Below are positions 28,104 to 38,297 of a stretch of DNA of 64,000 nucleotides, in pieces. Every line of letters starts with the position of its first letter. The stretch's first letter is position 1. The notes under the pieces are model-generated. The model was not told where the DNA came from. It searched no databases and saw only the letters and a program-made list of their open reading frames with translations. Position numbers and translations under genes: made by a program. Origin of the DNA: Methanothermobacter thermautotrophicus (GTDB taxonomy: Archaea > Methanobacteriota > Methanobacteria > Methanobacteriales > Methanothermobacteraceae); the NCBI RefSeq assembly GCF_014889545.1, contig NZ_QKOF01000006.1:124001-188000 (forward strand). The letters run 5' to 3'.

Positions 28104-29177
28104 TCAGCGGATGAACTGGGGGTAAAGTTCCTCTATCCTTTCAATAACACGGGGGCTCAGAAACTCCCTGGATATGAACTTTCTGTATACCGGGAGCCTC
28201 TCCTCAAGAACGAATCCAGCAGATTCTGTGATCCTCCTGAGTTCATCTATCTCAGGCCATGGCGCCTCGGGGTTCACATGGTCCCTGCTGATTGGTGATA
28301 CACCACCCCAGTCATCTGCACCCGCCAGGAGGAAGACCTCACCTGTTTCCCTGTTCAGGTTCGGCGGGACCTGTATGCTCACATCAGGGAACATTATCTT
28401 CGCCGCCGCAACCATCTTCACCATTTCAAGGAGGGAGGGTTCCTGGTGATTCTCCATGGGGATTCCAGGTTTTGAGCGGAAGTTCTGGATTATTATCTCC
28501 TGTATGTGGCCGTACCTGTCCTGTATGCGCCTCAATTCAAGGAGTGACTCAGCCCTCTCCTGGAGGGTCTCACCTATACCTATGAGTATCCCTGTGGTGA
28601 AGGGTATCCTGAGCCTTCCAGCGTCCTCTATCATCCTTATCCTCAATTCAGGGTCCTTACCAGGGCTTTCACGGTGGGCATCTGTCTCCATGAGCCTCGG
28701 ACTCGCCGATTCGAGCATGAGGCCCATGGATGCATTGACCTCCCTCAGCCTCCTCAGGTCCCTGTAGCCTATCACACCCATATTGGTGTGTGGAAGGAGC
28801 CCGGCATCGAGGGTCAGTTCACATAGGTGATAGGTGTAATCCACCATATCCCTGAAGCCAAGGGACTCCAGTTTCTCCTGGACCCCTGGGAACTCATGGG
28901 CATCCTCACCAAAGGTGAAGAGGGCCTCGGTACATCCAAGGGATATGGCCCTGCTCACCTCCCCCATCACGTCTTCGGGTTCAAGCAGGGGGGGCTCAGG
29001 GGTGTCTGACCTGAAGGTGCAGTAGCCGCAGCGGTTCCGGCAGGCCCTTGTGAGGGGTATGAATACGTTCCTCGAGTAGGTCACGCTTCCTGGTTCACAG
29101 GCCCTCCTCATGAGGTCCAGTATATCAGGGCCTTCCAGGAGGAGGAGTTCGAGGATCTCATCCTTTGAGTGGAGCAT
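28104..29177 (-). CDS. cofG: FO synthase subunit CofG (radical SAM)
   Basis: 357 residues. With CofH it builds 7,8-didemethyl-8-hydroxy-5-deazariboflavin, the chromophore of coenzyme F420. Radical SAM cysteines C-x3-C-x2-C (CRNRCGYC) are near residue 46; FGEDAHEFPG, LPHTNMGV, ESASPRLMETDAHR, TGILIGIGET and IIQNFRSKPGIPM are conserved CofG segments. cofH is not in the window. It follows the small conserved gene by 21 bp. Confidence 0.93.
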   Translation of the reverse strand: MLHSKDEILELLLLEGPDILDLMRRACEPGSVTYSRNVFIPLTRACRNRCGYCTFRSDTPEPPLLEPEDVMGEVSRAISLGCTEALFTFGEDAHEFPGVQEKLESLGFRDMVDYTYHLCELTLDAGLLPHTNMGVIGYRDLRRLREVNASMGLMLESASPRLMETDAHRESPGKDPELRIRMIEDAGRLRIPFTTGILIGIGETLQERAESLLELRRIQDRYGHIQEIIIQNFRSKPGIPMENHQEPSLLEMVKMVAAAKIMFPDVSIQVPPNLNRETGEVFLLAGADDWGGVSPISRDHVNPEAPWPEIDELRRITESAGFVLEERLPVYRKFISREFLSPRVIERIEELYPQFIR

Positions 29178-29198
29178 GGGGGCACCGTTAAAATTAGA

Positions 29199-29636
29199 TT
29201 ATTCAGACAGATCAGAGACAACAACCTCAACAAAACAGGGTCCAACTCCGCTCCGGTCCCTGTAGAGGACCACGAAGAGACCTGTCTCGTCTGCCATGCA
29301 GAGGCGATAGTCAACACTGAAGTTCATATCCTCAAGGGACTCCTTTAGACGGTGTATTCCACCTATATCGGTTTCTGTTCCAACCTCCACACATGACCTT
29401 ATCTGTTCATCCATCACACCTATGAGGGCGGCGCCCTCCTCTGAGAGTAAATCCAGTTCCTCGGCTCCAAGGTGTTCAATCAGACTATCAAGTTCCCGGG
29501 ACATGTCATCTGTATTCATCCTCTTCCTTGACATCCCCCTCACTATGAGAATTTCCCGGGAGTCGAGTGCGGGCCTTGAACCCTCAAATGCTTCAAAGAA
29601 ACCCATGATTTCTCCGGCTATCCTGTGCAGTTTCAT
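29199..29636 (-). CDS. Conserved methanogen protein (tentatively DUF2120)
   Basis: 145 residues, soluble and acidic, with no motif I can assign to a reaction. I tentatively connect it with DUF2120, found in Methanobacteriales. An ATG at 29636 and a TTG at 29639 are both possible; the mptA stop lies 6-9 bp upstream, so translation is likely coupled. It lies between mptA and cofG, both pteridine/deazaflavin cofactor genes, which is suggestive only. Confidence 0.55.
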   Translation of the reverse strand: MKLHRIAGEIMGFFEAFEGSRPALDSREILIVRGMSRKRMNTDDMSRELDSLIEHLGAEELDLLSEEGAALIGVMDEQIRSCVEVGTETDIGGIHRLKESLEDMNFSVDYRLCMADETGLFVVLYRDRSGVGPCFVEVVVSDLSE

Positions 29637-29644
29637 CAATCATA

Positions 29645-30601
29645 TCAGCTCCCGGTGTCGTTAAGTTCTTCTATTTCGTATCTGAGCTCTCCCATGGTGG
29701 CAACCTTCTCTGCGAAGGCGTTGTGTCTGTGTATGCTCTCCTCGTTTATCTGCCTTACGGTAACGATGGTGTCATCCGGCAGGTGGGGGTACTCACTGAC
29801 TATCCTGTGGACCATGTTACGGACACAGTCCTCCACGAACATGGGATTATCATGGGCACGCATCACCACGGCGTTCTCGTCGGGTCTCTTGAGCAGCTCA
29901 TAGACAGGTGAACTCATGGAGCTCTCTATGATGTCTATTAGTCTCTCAGCCCTTATGGTCTGGTCCTCCGGGACCTCTATCATTATCATGCCACGGCCCC
30001 TCTGGTTGTGGGAGGCGAAGGATACACAGTCAAGGACTCTCTCGACGGTTTCATCGTCAAGGAATTCAAGGAGCTTCTGACGTGAGGTTTCCCTGACGGA
30101 TTCCTGTGCGCAGGGACACACGGTCATCCCCACAACCTCCGCCCCTATCATCTTCCTTATGACTATACCCTCATCGTCCCGGTATCCGATGGCGTCTGCC
30201 ATTATCTTTGTCATCTCCTGGCTTCTCCTCCGGGTCACCGGGGACCTTTTCATGAACATGAAGTCGCTCTTCATGCTGACTTCAGCCCTACGGGCATACC
30301 TGTGCTTCTTGAGGAGTTCATTAACTATCTCTGCGCAGAGGGATTCCAGTTCAAGTGCGTTGTTCTCAACAACCTCCTCGAGGACGTCACCTATGGCCTC
30401 GGGGTTCCTTGACATGTGGATCCCCCGCTGTTTACTCGGGAGATCCACGAAGGCATCAAATGTTGGAAGCAGTATTATGGGCCTTCTACCATCCCTATCT
30501 ATCTTCAGAAGCTTCTTAACACCTGTAACACCCACCCTTGTGAGGTGGACGGGGATGCTAGGAATCTTGTCCTGTGTATCTGGAAAACAAACTAAACCCA
30601 A
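29645..30601 (-). CDS. mptA: GTP cyclohydrolase MptA (FolE2 family)
   Basis: 318 residues. MptA is the Fe(II)-dependent GTP cyclohydrolase that opens the methanopterin pathway by making 7,8-dihydroneopterin 2',3'-cyclic phosphate. Seen: RVGVTGVKKLLKI, a FVDLPSKQRGIHMSR segment, GMTVCPCAQ with the metal-binding Cys, and SFASHNQRGRG. No ATG precedes the conserved part: the start is TTG at 30601, supported by GGGGTG six bases before it. The product also feeds the pterin pool used by QueD-type enzymes in some archaea. Confidence 0.88.
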   Translation of the reverse strand: MGLVCFPDTQDKIPSIPVHLTRVGVTGVKKLLKIDRDGRRPIILLPTFDAFVDLPSKQRGIHMSRNPEAIGDVLEEVVENNALELESLCAEIVNELLKKHRYARRAEVSMKSDFMFMKRSPVTRRRSQEMTKIMADAIGYRDDEGIVIRKMIGAEVVGMTVCPCAQESVRETSRQKLLEFLDDETVERVLDCVSFASHNQRGRGMIMIEVPEDQTIRAERLIDIIESSMSSPVYELLKRPDENAVVMRAHDNPMFVEDCVRNMVHRIVSEYPHLPDDTIVTVRQINEESIHRHNAFAEKVATMGELRYEIEELNDTGS

Positions 30602-30657
30602 ATTTTACACCCCATGAGTAATGGTTACCTCGGTTTTAAGTATACTATGAAAACTTT

Positions 30658-30667
30658 GCTTATATAC
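30658..30667 (-). promoter_or_regulatory. TATA box of mptA
   Basis: The minus strand reads GTATATAAGC about 57-66 bp before the TTG start of mptA. A 5' leader of roughly 35 bases would carry the GGGGTG ribosome site. Confidence 0.55.
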
Positions 30668-30801
30668 TTGTCCGGTGGAGTATTACCTATTTGATTAGAT
30701 GTGTCTTTTCATGCAATACCTGCAAAATCAGTGGAGGGACAGATTCTCTGTTCTTCGTCAGCATTTGAGGAAAAGACATGAGGTCCATGAAAAATCAGGA
30801 A

Positions 30802-31470
30802 TCAGGAGAGTAACTCCAGGATCTCCTCGGCGGTCAGATCCTTTATGTTCTCCCTTAACCTTGAATCGGCACCATAGAGTTCCTCTGCCCTCGCTGCAAG
30901 GAGTTCAGTACTTTTATCGGATTCACCCACAACCAGAACATCCTCGAGGGTGTCAAGCTTCCTTTCAATGTCGTTGCGGAGGTGCTCTATCTTTTTCTCT
31001 ATACCCCTCAGGGCACCCTCAGGGATTTTTGGATTTATCTCCTTCATATCATCGACTGAGAGGGGAGCTCCTGCAACCAGGATGTTCTGGGATTCCACCC
31101 CTGCCTTCACAAGGAGTTTTTTGACCGAGGAGTTGTTCACAATTATGAGTTTACCCCTTACAGCCTCCTTTATTCTCTCGGCAGGGTCCTGCCTTTCAAG
31201 GACACCGAAGTCTGCGAGTACATGGTCAATGGCCTCCCTGGCGACTATCAGCCTCCTGCAGAACTCTGAAGCATCCTCACCTCTAAGTTCATGGGTTGGG
31301 AGGCTTGTGTAAATGTACTCCTCGGCCTCGATGAGTTCCATCATGGCCTCCTGAAGCTTCCCGGTGTCAATGACACCATCACTGGCATCCCTGAATCCCT
31401 GTTCCCTCTTGAGGTTAATGCATGACTTCCTTATAAGCTTCTCTGCCTGTTCAAATCTGATCCTTTCCAT
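30802..31470 (-). CDS. DUF2100 family methanogen protein
   Basis: 222 residues, with no known function; I recognise the DUF2100 family of methanogens. It is mostly helical and charged, with a central alpha/beta segment ([20 protein letters not shown] ... [12 protein letters not shown]) resembling a small nucleotide or RNA-binding fold. The ATG at 31470 follows GAGGG; an in-frame ATG at 31515 overlaps the HDAC-like gene. It ends the operon HDAC-like - DUF2100. Confidence 0.7.
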   Translation of the reverse strand: MERIRFEQAEKLIRKSCINLKREQGFRDASDGVIDTGKLQEAMMELIEAEEYIYTSLPTHELRGEDASEFCRRLIVAREAIDHVLADFGVLERQDPAERIKEAVRGKLIIVNNSSVKKLLVKAGVESQNILVAGAPLSVDDMKEINPKIPEGALRGIEKKIEHLRNDIERKLDTLEDVLVVGESDKSTELLAARAEELYGADSRLRENIKDLTAEEILELLS

Positions 31471-31483
31471 TTTCAATACCCTC

Positions 31484-32479
31484 TCAGAAGTTGAAGTATG
31501 GTGAAAACCTGTCACTCAGCTGGCTGAATAAACCAGAGACAGCCCCTGGTGCAGCTGTTTCAGGTTCGTATTCTTTACCATCAAGGCCCCTCAGGAATGC
31601 GATGTTTGATCTTCCAAGGGCCACAGGGTCATAGCCACCCTCCAGAACCGCTGCACAGGGGAGTCCTGTCTGATGTATGAACCAGCCAATCCATGAGAAG
31701 AACTCCTCCTCCACCATGATCTCTGCAAGGGGGTCCCTTCTGTGGGCATCAAAGCCTGCTGATACAAAGATCATGTCTGGCTGGAACCCCTCAAGGACCC
31801 CTGGCAGTATCCTCTGGAGTATCCATATGTATTCAGGGTTACCTGAACCCCTGGGCATGGGTATGTTGAGGTTGAAGCCCTCCCCTGCACCTGAGCCGGC
31901 CTCATCAATGAATCCTGTTCCAGGGAAGAGGGTCCGTGGGTCCTGATGGATGGATATGTACATCACATCCCCTTCCCTGTAGAATATGCTGGAGGTACCG
32001 TTCCCATGGTGGACATCGAAATCAAGCACAAGGGGCCTTGATACCCCCAGGTTCCTGCGGGCATGTTCAATGGCGATGGCGATGTTGTTGAATATACAGA
32101 AACCCATTGAGCGGTCATAGGTGGCATGGTGGCCAGGGGGTCTTCCAATTGAGTAGGACCACCCCTCCCTGAGGGCCTCCTCAGCCGCCAGCATTGCTCC
32201 CCCTGCTGAGAGCCTCGCGACACTGAAGCTCTCCGGGGTCATGTAGGTGTCATAGTCAAGCCATCCCCCACCCCTACCTGCGAAGACCTCAAGGTACTCC
32301 ACATGCACGCTGCTGTGGACCATTAGGATATCATCTATTCCAGCCATCTCAGGCTCCACGAACCTCAGGGAGAGGTCTGAGGATTCTATGGCATCAATTA
32401 TGGCCCTGGTCCTGCTCCTATTCTCGACGTGCCCCTCCTTGTTGTGCAGGTCATAGGATGGGGAGTGAATGATAACCAT
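31484..32479 (-). CDS. Histone deacetylase/acetoin utilisation family protein
   Basis: 331 residues with the zinc deacetylase motifs: GRPPGHHA (tandem His), [17 protein letters not shown] with metal-binding Asp and His, and SAGFDAH. Family members remove acetyl groups from lysines or polyamines; the archaeal substrate is not known. Methanothermobacter has histones, but their acetylation is not established. It is followed by DUF2100 after 13 bp. Confidence 0.88.
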   Translation of the reverse strand: MVIIHSPSYDLHNKEGHVENRSRTRAIIDAIESSDLSLRFVEPEMAGIDDILMVHSSVHVEYLEVFAGRGGGWLDYDTYMTPESFSVARLSAGGAMLAAEEALREGWSYSIGRPPGHHATYDRSMGFCIFNNIAIAIEHARRNLGVSRPLVLDFDVHHGNGTSSIFYREGDVMYISIHQDPRTLFPGTGFIDEAGSGAGEGFNLNIPMPRGSGNPEYIWILQRILPGVLEGFQPDMIFVSAGFDAHRRDPLAEIMVEEEFFSWIGWFIHQTGLPCAAVLEGGYDPVALGRSNIAFLRGLDGKEYEPETAAPGAVSGLFSQLSDRFSPYFNF

Positions 32480-32513
32480 ATGTTTATTATTTCTGGTCCA
32501 GGAAATAAATAAT

Positions 32514-32987
32514 TTAATCTCCGATCATCTTGGTGGAGGTCATATCCTCCTTGACGATGTTGAGGACAGTCTGTGTGTATGTCCTCTGCACATCACCTTC
32601 ACTGAGAAGACCCTTTATGAAGCTGTCAAGTTCACCGGTGTCCCGGAACTTACCTATGAGTATGGCGTCGAATTCTCCTGTAACGTCGTATACTGCCAGG
32701 ACATTCTTATGGTATGCAGTCCTTGTCTCCCAGTTCCTCAGCACACCACCCTTGACCTTAACCCCTATGATGGCCGTCAGCTTGTATCCAAGCTTGGAGT
32801 GGTCGATTATGGGCACAAATTTCTTTATAACTCCCTTTTTAACGAGTTTCTCAACACGGTTGTGCACGGTACCAACTGAAACGTCGAGTATCCTTGATAT
32901 GTTCCTGTAGGACATGCGTCCGTCCTCATTCAGGAGGTCTATTATCTTTCTGTCAATATCGTCGATTTTGACCAGATCATCATCCAT
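32514..32987 (-). CDS. Lrp/AsnC family transcription regulator
   Basis: 157 residues: an N-terminal helix-turn-helix (IDDIDRKIIDLLNEDGRMSYRNISRILDVSVGTVHNRVEKL, about residues 6-48) and a RAM/ACT-like effector domain (about 68-145). Such regulators bind amino acids and either repress or activate. The ATG at 32987 follows GGTGATTTGT. It has its own promoter with a TATA-like run near 33025-33040 on the minus strand. Target genes are unknown. Confidence 0.9.
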   Translation of the reverse strand: MDDDLVKIDDIDRKIIDLLNEDGRMSYRNISRILDVSVGTVHNRVEKLVKKGVIKKFVPIIDHSKLGYKLTAIIGVKVKGGVLRNWETRTAYHKNVLAVYDVTGEFDAILIGKFRDTGELDSFIKGLLSEGDVQRTYTQTVLNIVKEDMTSTKMIGD

Positions 32988-33139
32988 ACAAATCACCACT
33001 AAACAATGTATACCTATGGAAGTTATATTATAAAGTTTTTTAAGTCCATATAAATTTAGAAGAAGTCATCGACCTTTATAAAATAGGGGATGTTCCCTTA
33101 TAAATGTTTATCTGAAAATTAAAAAAATAAAAGGTTGAT

Positions 33140-33817
33140 TTATTCGTAGGCGTATCTCAGTGCAAGGGCCCTGTTCCAGAAGAGCTGGATGTAGGGGTAT
33201 ATTATAAGGAACGCAATCAGGGTACCAATTATGGGTATCACATTCAGGAAACTGGCGACAAATGCGATTACCACTGCGATCAGACCCACAACGATGTACC
33301 ATATTATGTAGTCCAGCCATCCGATCTGGGATATCACATCAAGTATCTCACTGAACCTGAAGGCTGCACCGAGTTCGCTGTCATTGTAGGCCATGTGTGC
33401 GATGGCTATCGTCTCTATGAGTCCAAGGATAATTGCGAGTATTATACCTATTATAACTGTACCACTTAACAGGCCTGTGAAGGCTGTGGGGTTTGTGATA
33501 ACACCTGTTTCCGGTGAAACCATTGTAAAGGAACCAAGAACACCTGCGAATATAATTATCAGTGGAACTATCATGTATGCTATCTGAACAACGAATACCT
33601 TAAGCCCATCTACGAACATCTCTCCCCACTCATCGAATTCAGGGAGTTCATCGAAGCCAGCTATTGAGGCCTTCAGCGCCCTGAAACCATACCCCATGAC
33701 CAGGAAGGCGGGTAAAATTAGAGCACTGGCTATCATAAGGACACCCAGTATTATGACCTTCTTCCAGTCACTGGAGGGATACCTTATGGCATCGTTTACA
33801 ATTTCACCTATATCCAT
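33140..33817 (-). CDS. DUF4013 multi-pass membrane protein
   Basis: 225 residues with about five to six hydrophobic helices and few charged residues. It matches the DUF4013 pattern frequent in methanogens (short amphipathic N-terminus GEIVNDAIRYPSSDWKK followed by paired helices; a central ETIAIAHMAYN). Function unknown. The ATG at 33817 is chosen because GGAGGTG is then properly spaced; the GTG at 33826 overlaps the site. No neighbour is co-directional within 100 bp. Confidence 0.75.
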   Translation of the reverse strand: MDIGEIVNDAIRYPSSDWKKVIILGVLMIASALILPAFLVMGYGFRALKASIAGFDELPEFDEWGEMFVDGLKVFVVQIAYMIVPLIIIFAGVLGSFTMVSPETGVITNPTAFTGLLSGTVIIGIILAIILGLIETIAIAHMAYNDSELGAAFRFSEILDVISQIGWLDYIIWYIVVGLIAVVIAFVASFLNVIPIIGTLIAFLIIYPYIQLFWNRALALRYAYE

Positions 33818-33944
33818 ATCTTTCACACCTCCGCGGATTCCCGCACGTAAAACTATATAAATGATTATATATAAAACTGCCTAATCTGTTTAGAGGAAGA
33901 TATAAATCACTGCAAAGTTAATAATCCATCGAGCAGGTGAACTG

Positions 33945-34631
33945 ATGAAGAAGGGGATACTCATCATAGCTTTACTGGTAATCACAGGGGGTTACCTTTA
34001 CTTTACAGGAACTCAGGGGGACTTTGAACCCCTGGGAAGGCTCGCATTCGTTAAGATTGCAAATCCAGATATGTACCCCGGGCATATACACTCAAAACTA
34101 CTGGCAGACTATGCCCGTGAAAGGGGATCAAAGTGCATCCTGGTGGTCCATTACGGTGGAAGCTCCAATTACCGCTGCTACATGGAGGGCGACGTCTACA
34201 TCCTTGAGCTCGCCTACGTTGAAAAGAAGCAGTACACGCCGGGTATAAACTGGACAGAGGTATGGCAGGAGGGAATATATGGCATACCTGACGATAAATG
34301 GACCTACCGTTCGGATGGAAAGGAATTCAGAACACTGGACGAGGCCCTTGCATACATAAAGGAAAGAGCGGCTGAACATGGCCAGGAGGGGCCCATACCC
34401 CTTGTATACCATGGTACGGTCAGGCAGGGGGATATCTTCATAAACCAGGGCTGCGGATTCCCATTATACTATAAGATCGCCAGGAAGTATTATGGTCCCG
34501 TGGGGGCGTACTTCTACTGCCTGAAGGGAATGATCTTTCCCTACCTCAACAACCCCTACAGGAACTTTGAGATCAAGAATGCAAGGGCACTGCAGTACTA
34601 CTACACCCACAACATGCTCAACTATGAATAA
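33945..34631 (+). CDS. Unrecognised secreted or membrane-anchored protein
   Basis: 228 residues that I cannot place in a family. Residues 1-20 form a signal anchor (KKGILIIALLVITGGYLYF). The outer part is rich in Tyr and has four Cys (KCIL, YRCY, GCGF, FYCL) that could make disulfides outside the cell. AGGTGAACTG precedes the ATG. Neighbours on both sides run the other way, so it is a single-gene unit. Confidence 0.6.
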   Translation: MKKGILIIALLVITGGYLYFTGTQGDFEPLGRLAFVKIANPDMYPGHIHSKLLADYARERGSKCILVVHYGGSSNYRCYMEGDVYILELAYVEKKQYTPGINWTEVWQEGIYGIPDDKWTYRSDGKEFRTLDEALAYIKERAAEHGQEGPIPLVYHGTVRQGDIFINQGCGFPLYYKIARKYYGPVGAYFYCLKGMIFPYLNNPYRNFEIKNARALQYYYTHNMLNYE

Positions 34632-34638
34632 TATGGAT

Positions 34639-34662
34639 TGGGGTCTTTCGTGACCCAAAAAA
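34639..34662 (-). terminator. Hairpin and U-tract between convergent genes
   Basis: GGGTC/GACCC arms (34641-34645/34652-34656) form a hairpin, flanked on the minus strand by a run of six T (34657-34662). It lies after the trm1 stop (34678) and after the secreted-protein stop (34631), so it can serve trm1 and possibly both. Confidence 0.5.
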
Positions 34663-34677
34663 TTATTCTCAGTGTTG

Positions 34678-35823
34678 TTATACACTGAATCCTTCAAGGA
34701 CTTCCTCAATATCCCTTATGGTGGCATCGGTCTTTATACCGGTTGGCCTTATATGGGTCCTTGAAACCCTGAAACCGGCCTTCTCAAGGCCATCCATCAC
34801 ATCCCTCAGGGGCGGTGCACTCCTTCCAAGCTTACTGCAGACCTCATGGATATCATAGAATCCAGGGGGCATCCCTGCTTCCCCAAGACATGCCTTCAGA
34901 AGTTTAAGGACATCGGTTGCAGTGTTAAGTTTCTTGTTCTCAACCTCTCCTATCATCTCACCGATGAATCGACTGTCCTGAATATCACCGACCCATAGAG
35001 GACCTGCTGCCTCCATTTCAGCACCGCAGTGGGGGCACTCCTGTTTGAGGGGCACAAATCCCTTCATGTGTTCATGGTGAAGGCACTTGAAGCAGTGGAG
35101 AATGAATCCAATATTCCTGAGGGACTCATCGGCCCTCCTGGCACCCCTCCTCACGTGGATGTATAGCCTCATGTAGTGCTGGCTGCTGTGGGAGAGCAGG
35201 ACCGATGCTGACTTACGGTACCTTGCCAGGTTCATGGCTGTGAATCCTGCCAGTATCCTCAAGCCGATCTCATGACAGTACTCTGTTTTAAGGGGCCTTG
35301 AGGAGTACTTCCTCAGACAGGGCTTTATGTAGGTGCCGCAGAGGCTTGAGGTGTCGGTGGCTGTAACGGCAAGGAGTGAATTGTTCCTTGCCGAGGCTGC
35401 AGCGGAGTCCAGGAAGGGTGCAGGGGTTCCGAAGGGGTCGATGTCTATGACATCAAATCGTCCATGATTAGTCCTGAGGAAGATGCTGGCATCCTCTCTG
35501 CTCACCTCAGGGGATACTGAGTTCATCAGGGAGTTATTTTTTATACATTCAACTGCAAGCGGGTTTATGTCATTTGCAAAGGCCTCAGAGACTCCTTCAA
35601 CCTCAACCAGGTACCTTATGGCCCTTATACCACTTCCTGAGAATGTATCTGCAACGCTGATCTCCCCACCGAGGAGCCTCTGGAAAACCTGGAGCGCTAC
35701 CACTGACACATCCCTGTTGAACTCCATGGCAGGATTGTAGAATACAGGGGCCCTGGCCGAGACCTTGGTGAAATCAGGGACCATTATGGTGACTGAACCC
35801 TCATTCGCCGTTATCATATTCAA
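34678..35823 (-). CDS. trm1: tRNA (guanine-26 N2,N2) dimethyltransferase
   Basis: 381 residues if started at TTG 35823, which has a well spaced GAGGTGG; ATG 35817 is the alternative two codons in. Seen: FYNPAMEFNRDVSV, the SAM site DTFSGSGIRAIRYL, ANDINPLAVECI, DIDPFGTPAPFLDSA, and a CxxC zinc pair set (CFKC, CPHC). Trm1 dimethylates G26 of tRNAs. The C-terminal domain contains PPGFYDIHEVCSKLG typical of archaeal Trm1. Confidence 0.92.
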   Translation of the reverse strand: MNMITANEGSVTIMVPDFTKVSARAPVFYNPAMEFNRDVSVVALQVFQRLLGGEISVADTFSGSGIRAIRYLVEVEGVSEAFANDINPLAVECIKNNSLMNSVSPEVSREDASIFLRTNHGRFDVIDIDPFGTPAPFLDSAAASARNNSLLAVTATDTSSLCGTYIKPCLRKYSSRPLKTEYCHEIGLRILAGFTAMNLARYRKSASVLLSHSSQHYMRLYIHVRRGARRADESLRNIGFILHCFKCLHHEHMKGFVPLKQECPHCGAEMEAAGPLWVGDIQDSRFIGEMIGEVENKKLNTATDVLKLLKACLGEAGMPPGFYDIHEVCSKLGRSAPPLRDVMDGLEKAGFRVSRTHIRPTGIKTDATIRDIEEVLEGFSV

Positions 35824-35932
35824 GACTACCACCTCAAAATATTTATTAGTGCCGGAAGATTAGTGTGATACATGGTCATCAATTTATTAAAAAAACTCAT
35901 GGTCATCATGTAAGGATTGGAGCTGGTGATGG

Positions 35933-36823
35933 ATGGAGGATTTTCTGAACAACGTATACCTGGGAAGGAATGATGCATGGAGATATCTGATGACAGTATT
36001 TATGAGCTTTGTTGCATCCAATGTTGGTGCTGGTCTCATGGTGGGTGTCATCATTGCAGCCATCCTGCTACTTAAGGGTGGTGAAGGGGCGCTGGGGGAC
36101 ATTTCAACCTTCAGCGGTCCCACACTCCTCCTGATGGTGGCCATAGGGTTTTCAGCGTCAATGTTCTTCCTCTATGTTGGACTGAAGTTCATCCACAGGA
36201 GGGATTTCATATCTGCAGTTAATTCGAGGGGATATCTTGACTGGTGGAGGATCCTGAGGGGCGCGGGTGCATGGTTCCTCATAGTTGGCGTGCTTGATCT
36301 GTTATCAGTCCTTGCTGACCCATCAGGAGTCAGATTCAATTTTGGGGCGGGGTTCTGGTGGCTGCTAATCCTGGCCATACTGGCCTTCCCGGTCCAGGCA
36401 TCCTTTGAGGAGATATTCTTCAGGGGGTACCTGATGCAGGGGTTATGGGCTGTTATAAAGAGGCCGGTGCCACTCATAATAATCAATTCAGCAATATTCT
36501 CGATTCTCCACTGGTGGAATGGTGCAACCCTTAGCATGAGCCTTTCAATAACGGTCAGTACCTTCATCATAGGTCTTGTGCTTGCACTGGTGACGCTGGC
36601 AGATGATGGTGTGGAGATGGCCATGGGCGTCCACATTGCAAACAATCTCTATGTGAGTGTCATACACAGCTCCCCGGATGCCGGTCTGGGGGACCTCCCA
36701 TCCCTCATGGTGAGCCCATCAGACCCCTACACGCCTCCCCTGACACTCCTCCTGGCTTCAGCACTCCTTGTCCTACTACTCTTCAGGGGTCGCTATCAGG
36801 ATTTAGGCAGGATATTCCGGTGA
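35933..36823 (+). CDS. CPBP family intramembrane metalloprotease
   Basis: 296 residues with about eight membrane helices and the CAAX-protease/bacteriocin-processing (ABI) motifs: FEEIFFRGYL (EExxxR), ILHWWNG (FxxxH-like) and H-I-A-N-N. These bind the catalytic metal in the membrane. The substrate is unknown; some members cleave prenylated proteins or serve in peptide self-immunity. GGTGATGG precedes the ATG. Confidence 0.85.
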   Translation: MEDFLNNVYLGRNDAWRYLMTVFMSFVASNVGAGLMVGVIIAAILLLKGGEGALGDISTFSGPTLLLMVAIGFSASMFFLYVGLKFIHRRDFISAVNSRGYLDWWRILRGAGAWFLIVGVLDLLSVLADPSGVRFNFGAGFWWLLILAILAFPVQASFEEIFFRGYLMQGLWAVIKRPVPLIIINSAIFSILHWWNGATLSMSLSITVSTFIIGLVLALVTLADDGVEMAMGVHIANNLYVSVIHSSPDAGLGDLPSLMVSPSDPYTPPLTLLLASALLVLLLFRGRYQDLGRIFR

Positions 36824-36982
36824 TTCACGGTTAAAACCGACAACATCTTTTCAGGGAATATTTAGCGGCTGGTATCCCTCCAACCTTAAGTTTATCGATT
36901 TTTCTGCACGGGGGACCGGACATCAATTTTTAAGTGCCAGCACGATATAGTTAAATCAGTTAACTTTCATTCGGGTGTTCAA

Positions 36983-38065
36983 ATGATACCGGTTGCTACT
37001 CCAATAATCGATGAAGAGGAAATTCAGGAAGTCATAAAGGTACTTAAATCGGGTTTTATAGCGCAGGGACCCAGGGTGGCTGAATTCGAGGAGAAATTTG
37101 CGGCCTATGTAGGAACAGATCATGCAGTTGCAACAAGCTCAGGCACAACAGCCCTTCACCTGGCCCTTCTCGCCACCGGAGTCGGAAAAGGGGATGAGGT
37201 AATAACAACTCCCTTCAGTTTCGCTGCAACGGCAAACGCAGCTCTCTACGTCGGAGCCACACCAGTATTCGCAGATATAGACCCCCTGACATATAATATA
37301 GATCCCGAGAGGATAGAGGAACTCATAACGCCCAGCACAAGGGCGATAATACCGGTCCACCTCTATGGCCAGCCTGCAGACATGGACCCCATAATGGACC
37401 TTGCAGCTGACCACGACATCCTGGTCATTGAGGATGCTGCACAGGCCCATGGCGCAGATTACCACGGGAGGAGAGTCGGTTCCATGGGCGATGCCGCCTG
37501 TTTCAGCTTCTACCCCACAAAGAACATCACAACAGGCGAGGGCGGAATCATAACAACTGATAACGATGAGATAGCTGAGATGGCACGCATACTCAGGGCC
37601 CATGGGGAGACAGAACGCTACAGGCACACATACCTGGGATACAACTTCCGCATGACCGACATCTCAGCCGCCATAGGGATAGCCCAGCTCGGCAAACTCG
37701 AAGAGTTCAACAGGAGGCGAATTGAAAATGCAACTTACCTCACATCCCAGCTGGAGGACCTTGAGGGAGTATCAACACCCCACATTTCAGAGGGGGTCAG
37801 GCATGTCTTCCACCAGTACACCCTTCGTGTTCCAGACTCAAGGGATGAACTCATGGGCTTCCTCAATGAGAGGGGTGTGGGTACAGGCATCCACTATCCC
37901 AGACCAATCTACAGGCAGGAACTGTACCAGAGACTGGGTTTTAATGCCAGATGCCCGGTCAGTGAGGCGGCTGCAGCGGAGGTCCTCTCAATACCGGTGC
38001 ACCCGGCCCTAACCACTGAAGAGCTTGAGACAGTCGCAGGCACGGTCAGGGAATTCTTTGAGTAA
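36983..38065 (+). CDS. DegT/DnrJ/EryC1 sugar aminotransferase
   Basis: 360 residues, a PLP enzyme of the AHBA/DegT family that aminates nucleotide-linked keto sugars. Seen: [33 protein letters not shown] with the Asp, and [14 protein letters not shown] holding the PLP lysine. A GGTGTTCAA site precedes the ATG. Such enzymes make amino sugars for archaeal cell-surface glycans; no other glycan gene is beside it, so the exact sugar is open. Confidence 0.88.
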   Translation: MIPVATPIIDEEEIQEVIKVLKSGFIAQGPRVAEFEEKFAAYVGTDHAVATSSGTTALHLALLATGVGKGDEVITTPFSFAATANAALYVGATPVFADIDPLTYNIDPERIEELITPSTRAIIPVHLYGQPADMDPIMDLAADHDILVIEDAAQAHGADYHGRRVGSMGDAACFSFYPTKNITTGEGGIITTDNDEIAEMARILRAHGETERYRHTYLGYNFRMTDISAAIGIAQLGKLEEFNRRRIENATYLTSQLEDLEGVSTPHISEGVRHVFHQYTLRVPDSRDELMGFLNERGVGTGIHYPRPIYRQELYQRLGFNARCPVSEAAAAEVLSIPVHPALTTEELETVAGTVREFFE

Positions 38066-38297
38066 ACCGTGACCCTGAGCTGCTTTAATTCCTTCATGCT
38101 GATGTTGGCTAGATTGAGTAAAACAGAAAAATTAATTTTTTATTCCAGTCAGCATCAGCTCATGGAATGGTTAAGATTTGTTACTTCCAGGAAATTCCAG
38201 TTCTCAGATTGGAGCGCCAGATACCTCTGAATGGGCACCATGTTGATGGATCAATGCTGGCACAATCAAAAACTCAACCTCTGATATGTCCGGGCCC

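Noticed and set aside
30602-30801. TGTCTTTTC (30702-30710) and GAAAAGACA (30770-30778) as a functional stem
   Set aside because: Single 9-bp pairing with a 59-base loop in AT-rich DNA between mptA promoter and DUF2100 end; not supported by a second signal.
38066-38297. Possible small RNA or pseudogene in the gap between the DegT-type gene and the UPF0045 gene
   Set aside because: There is an imperfect inverted pair (ATGCTGATG / CATCAGCTCAT) but no box C/D, tRNA-like fold or coding similarity that I can support.
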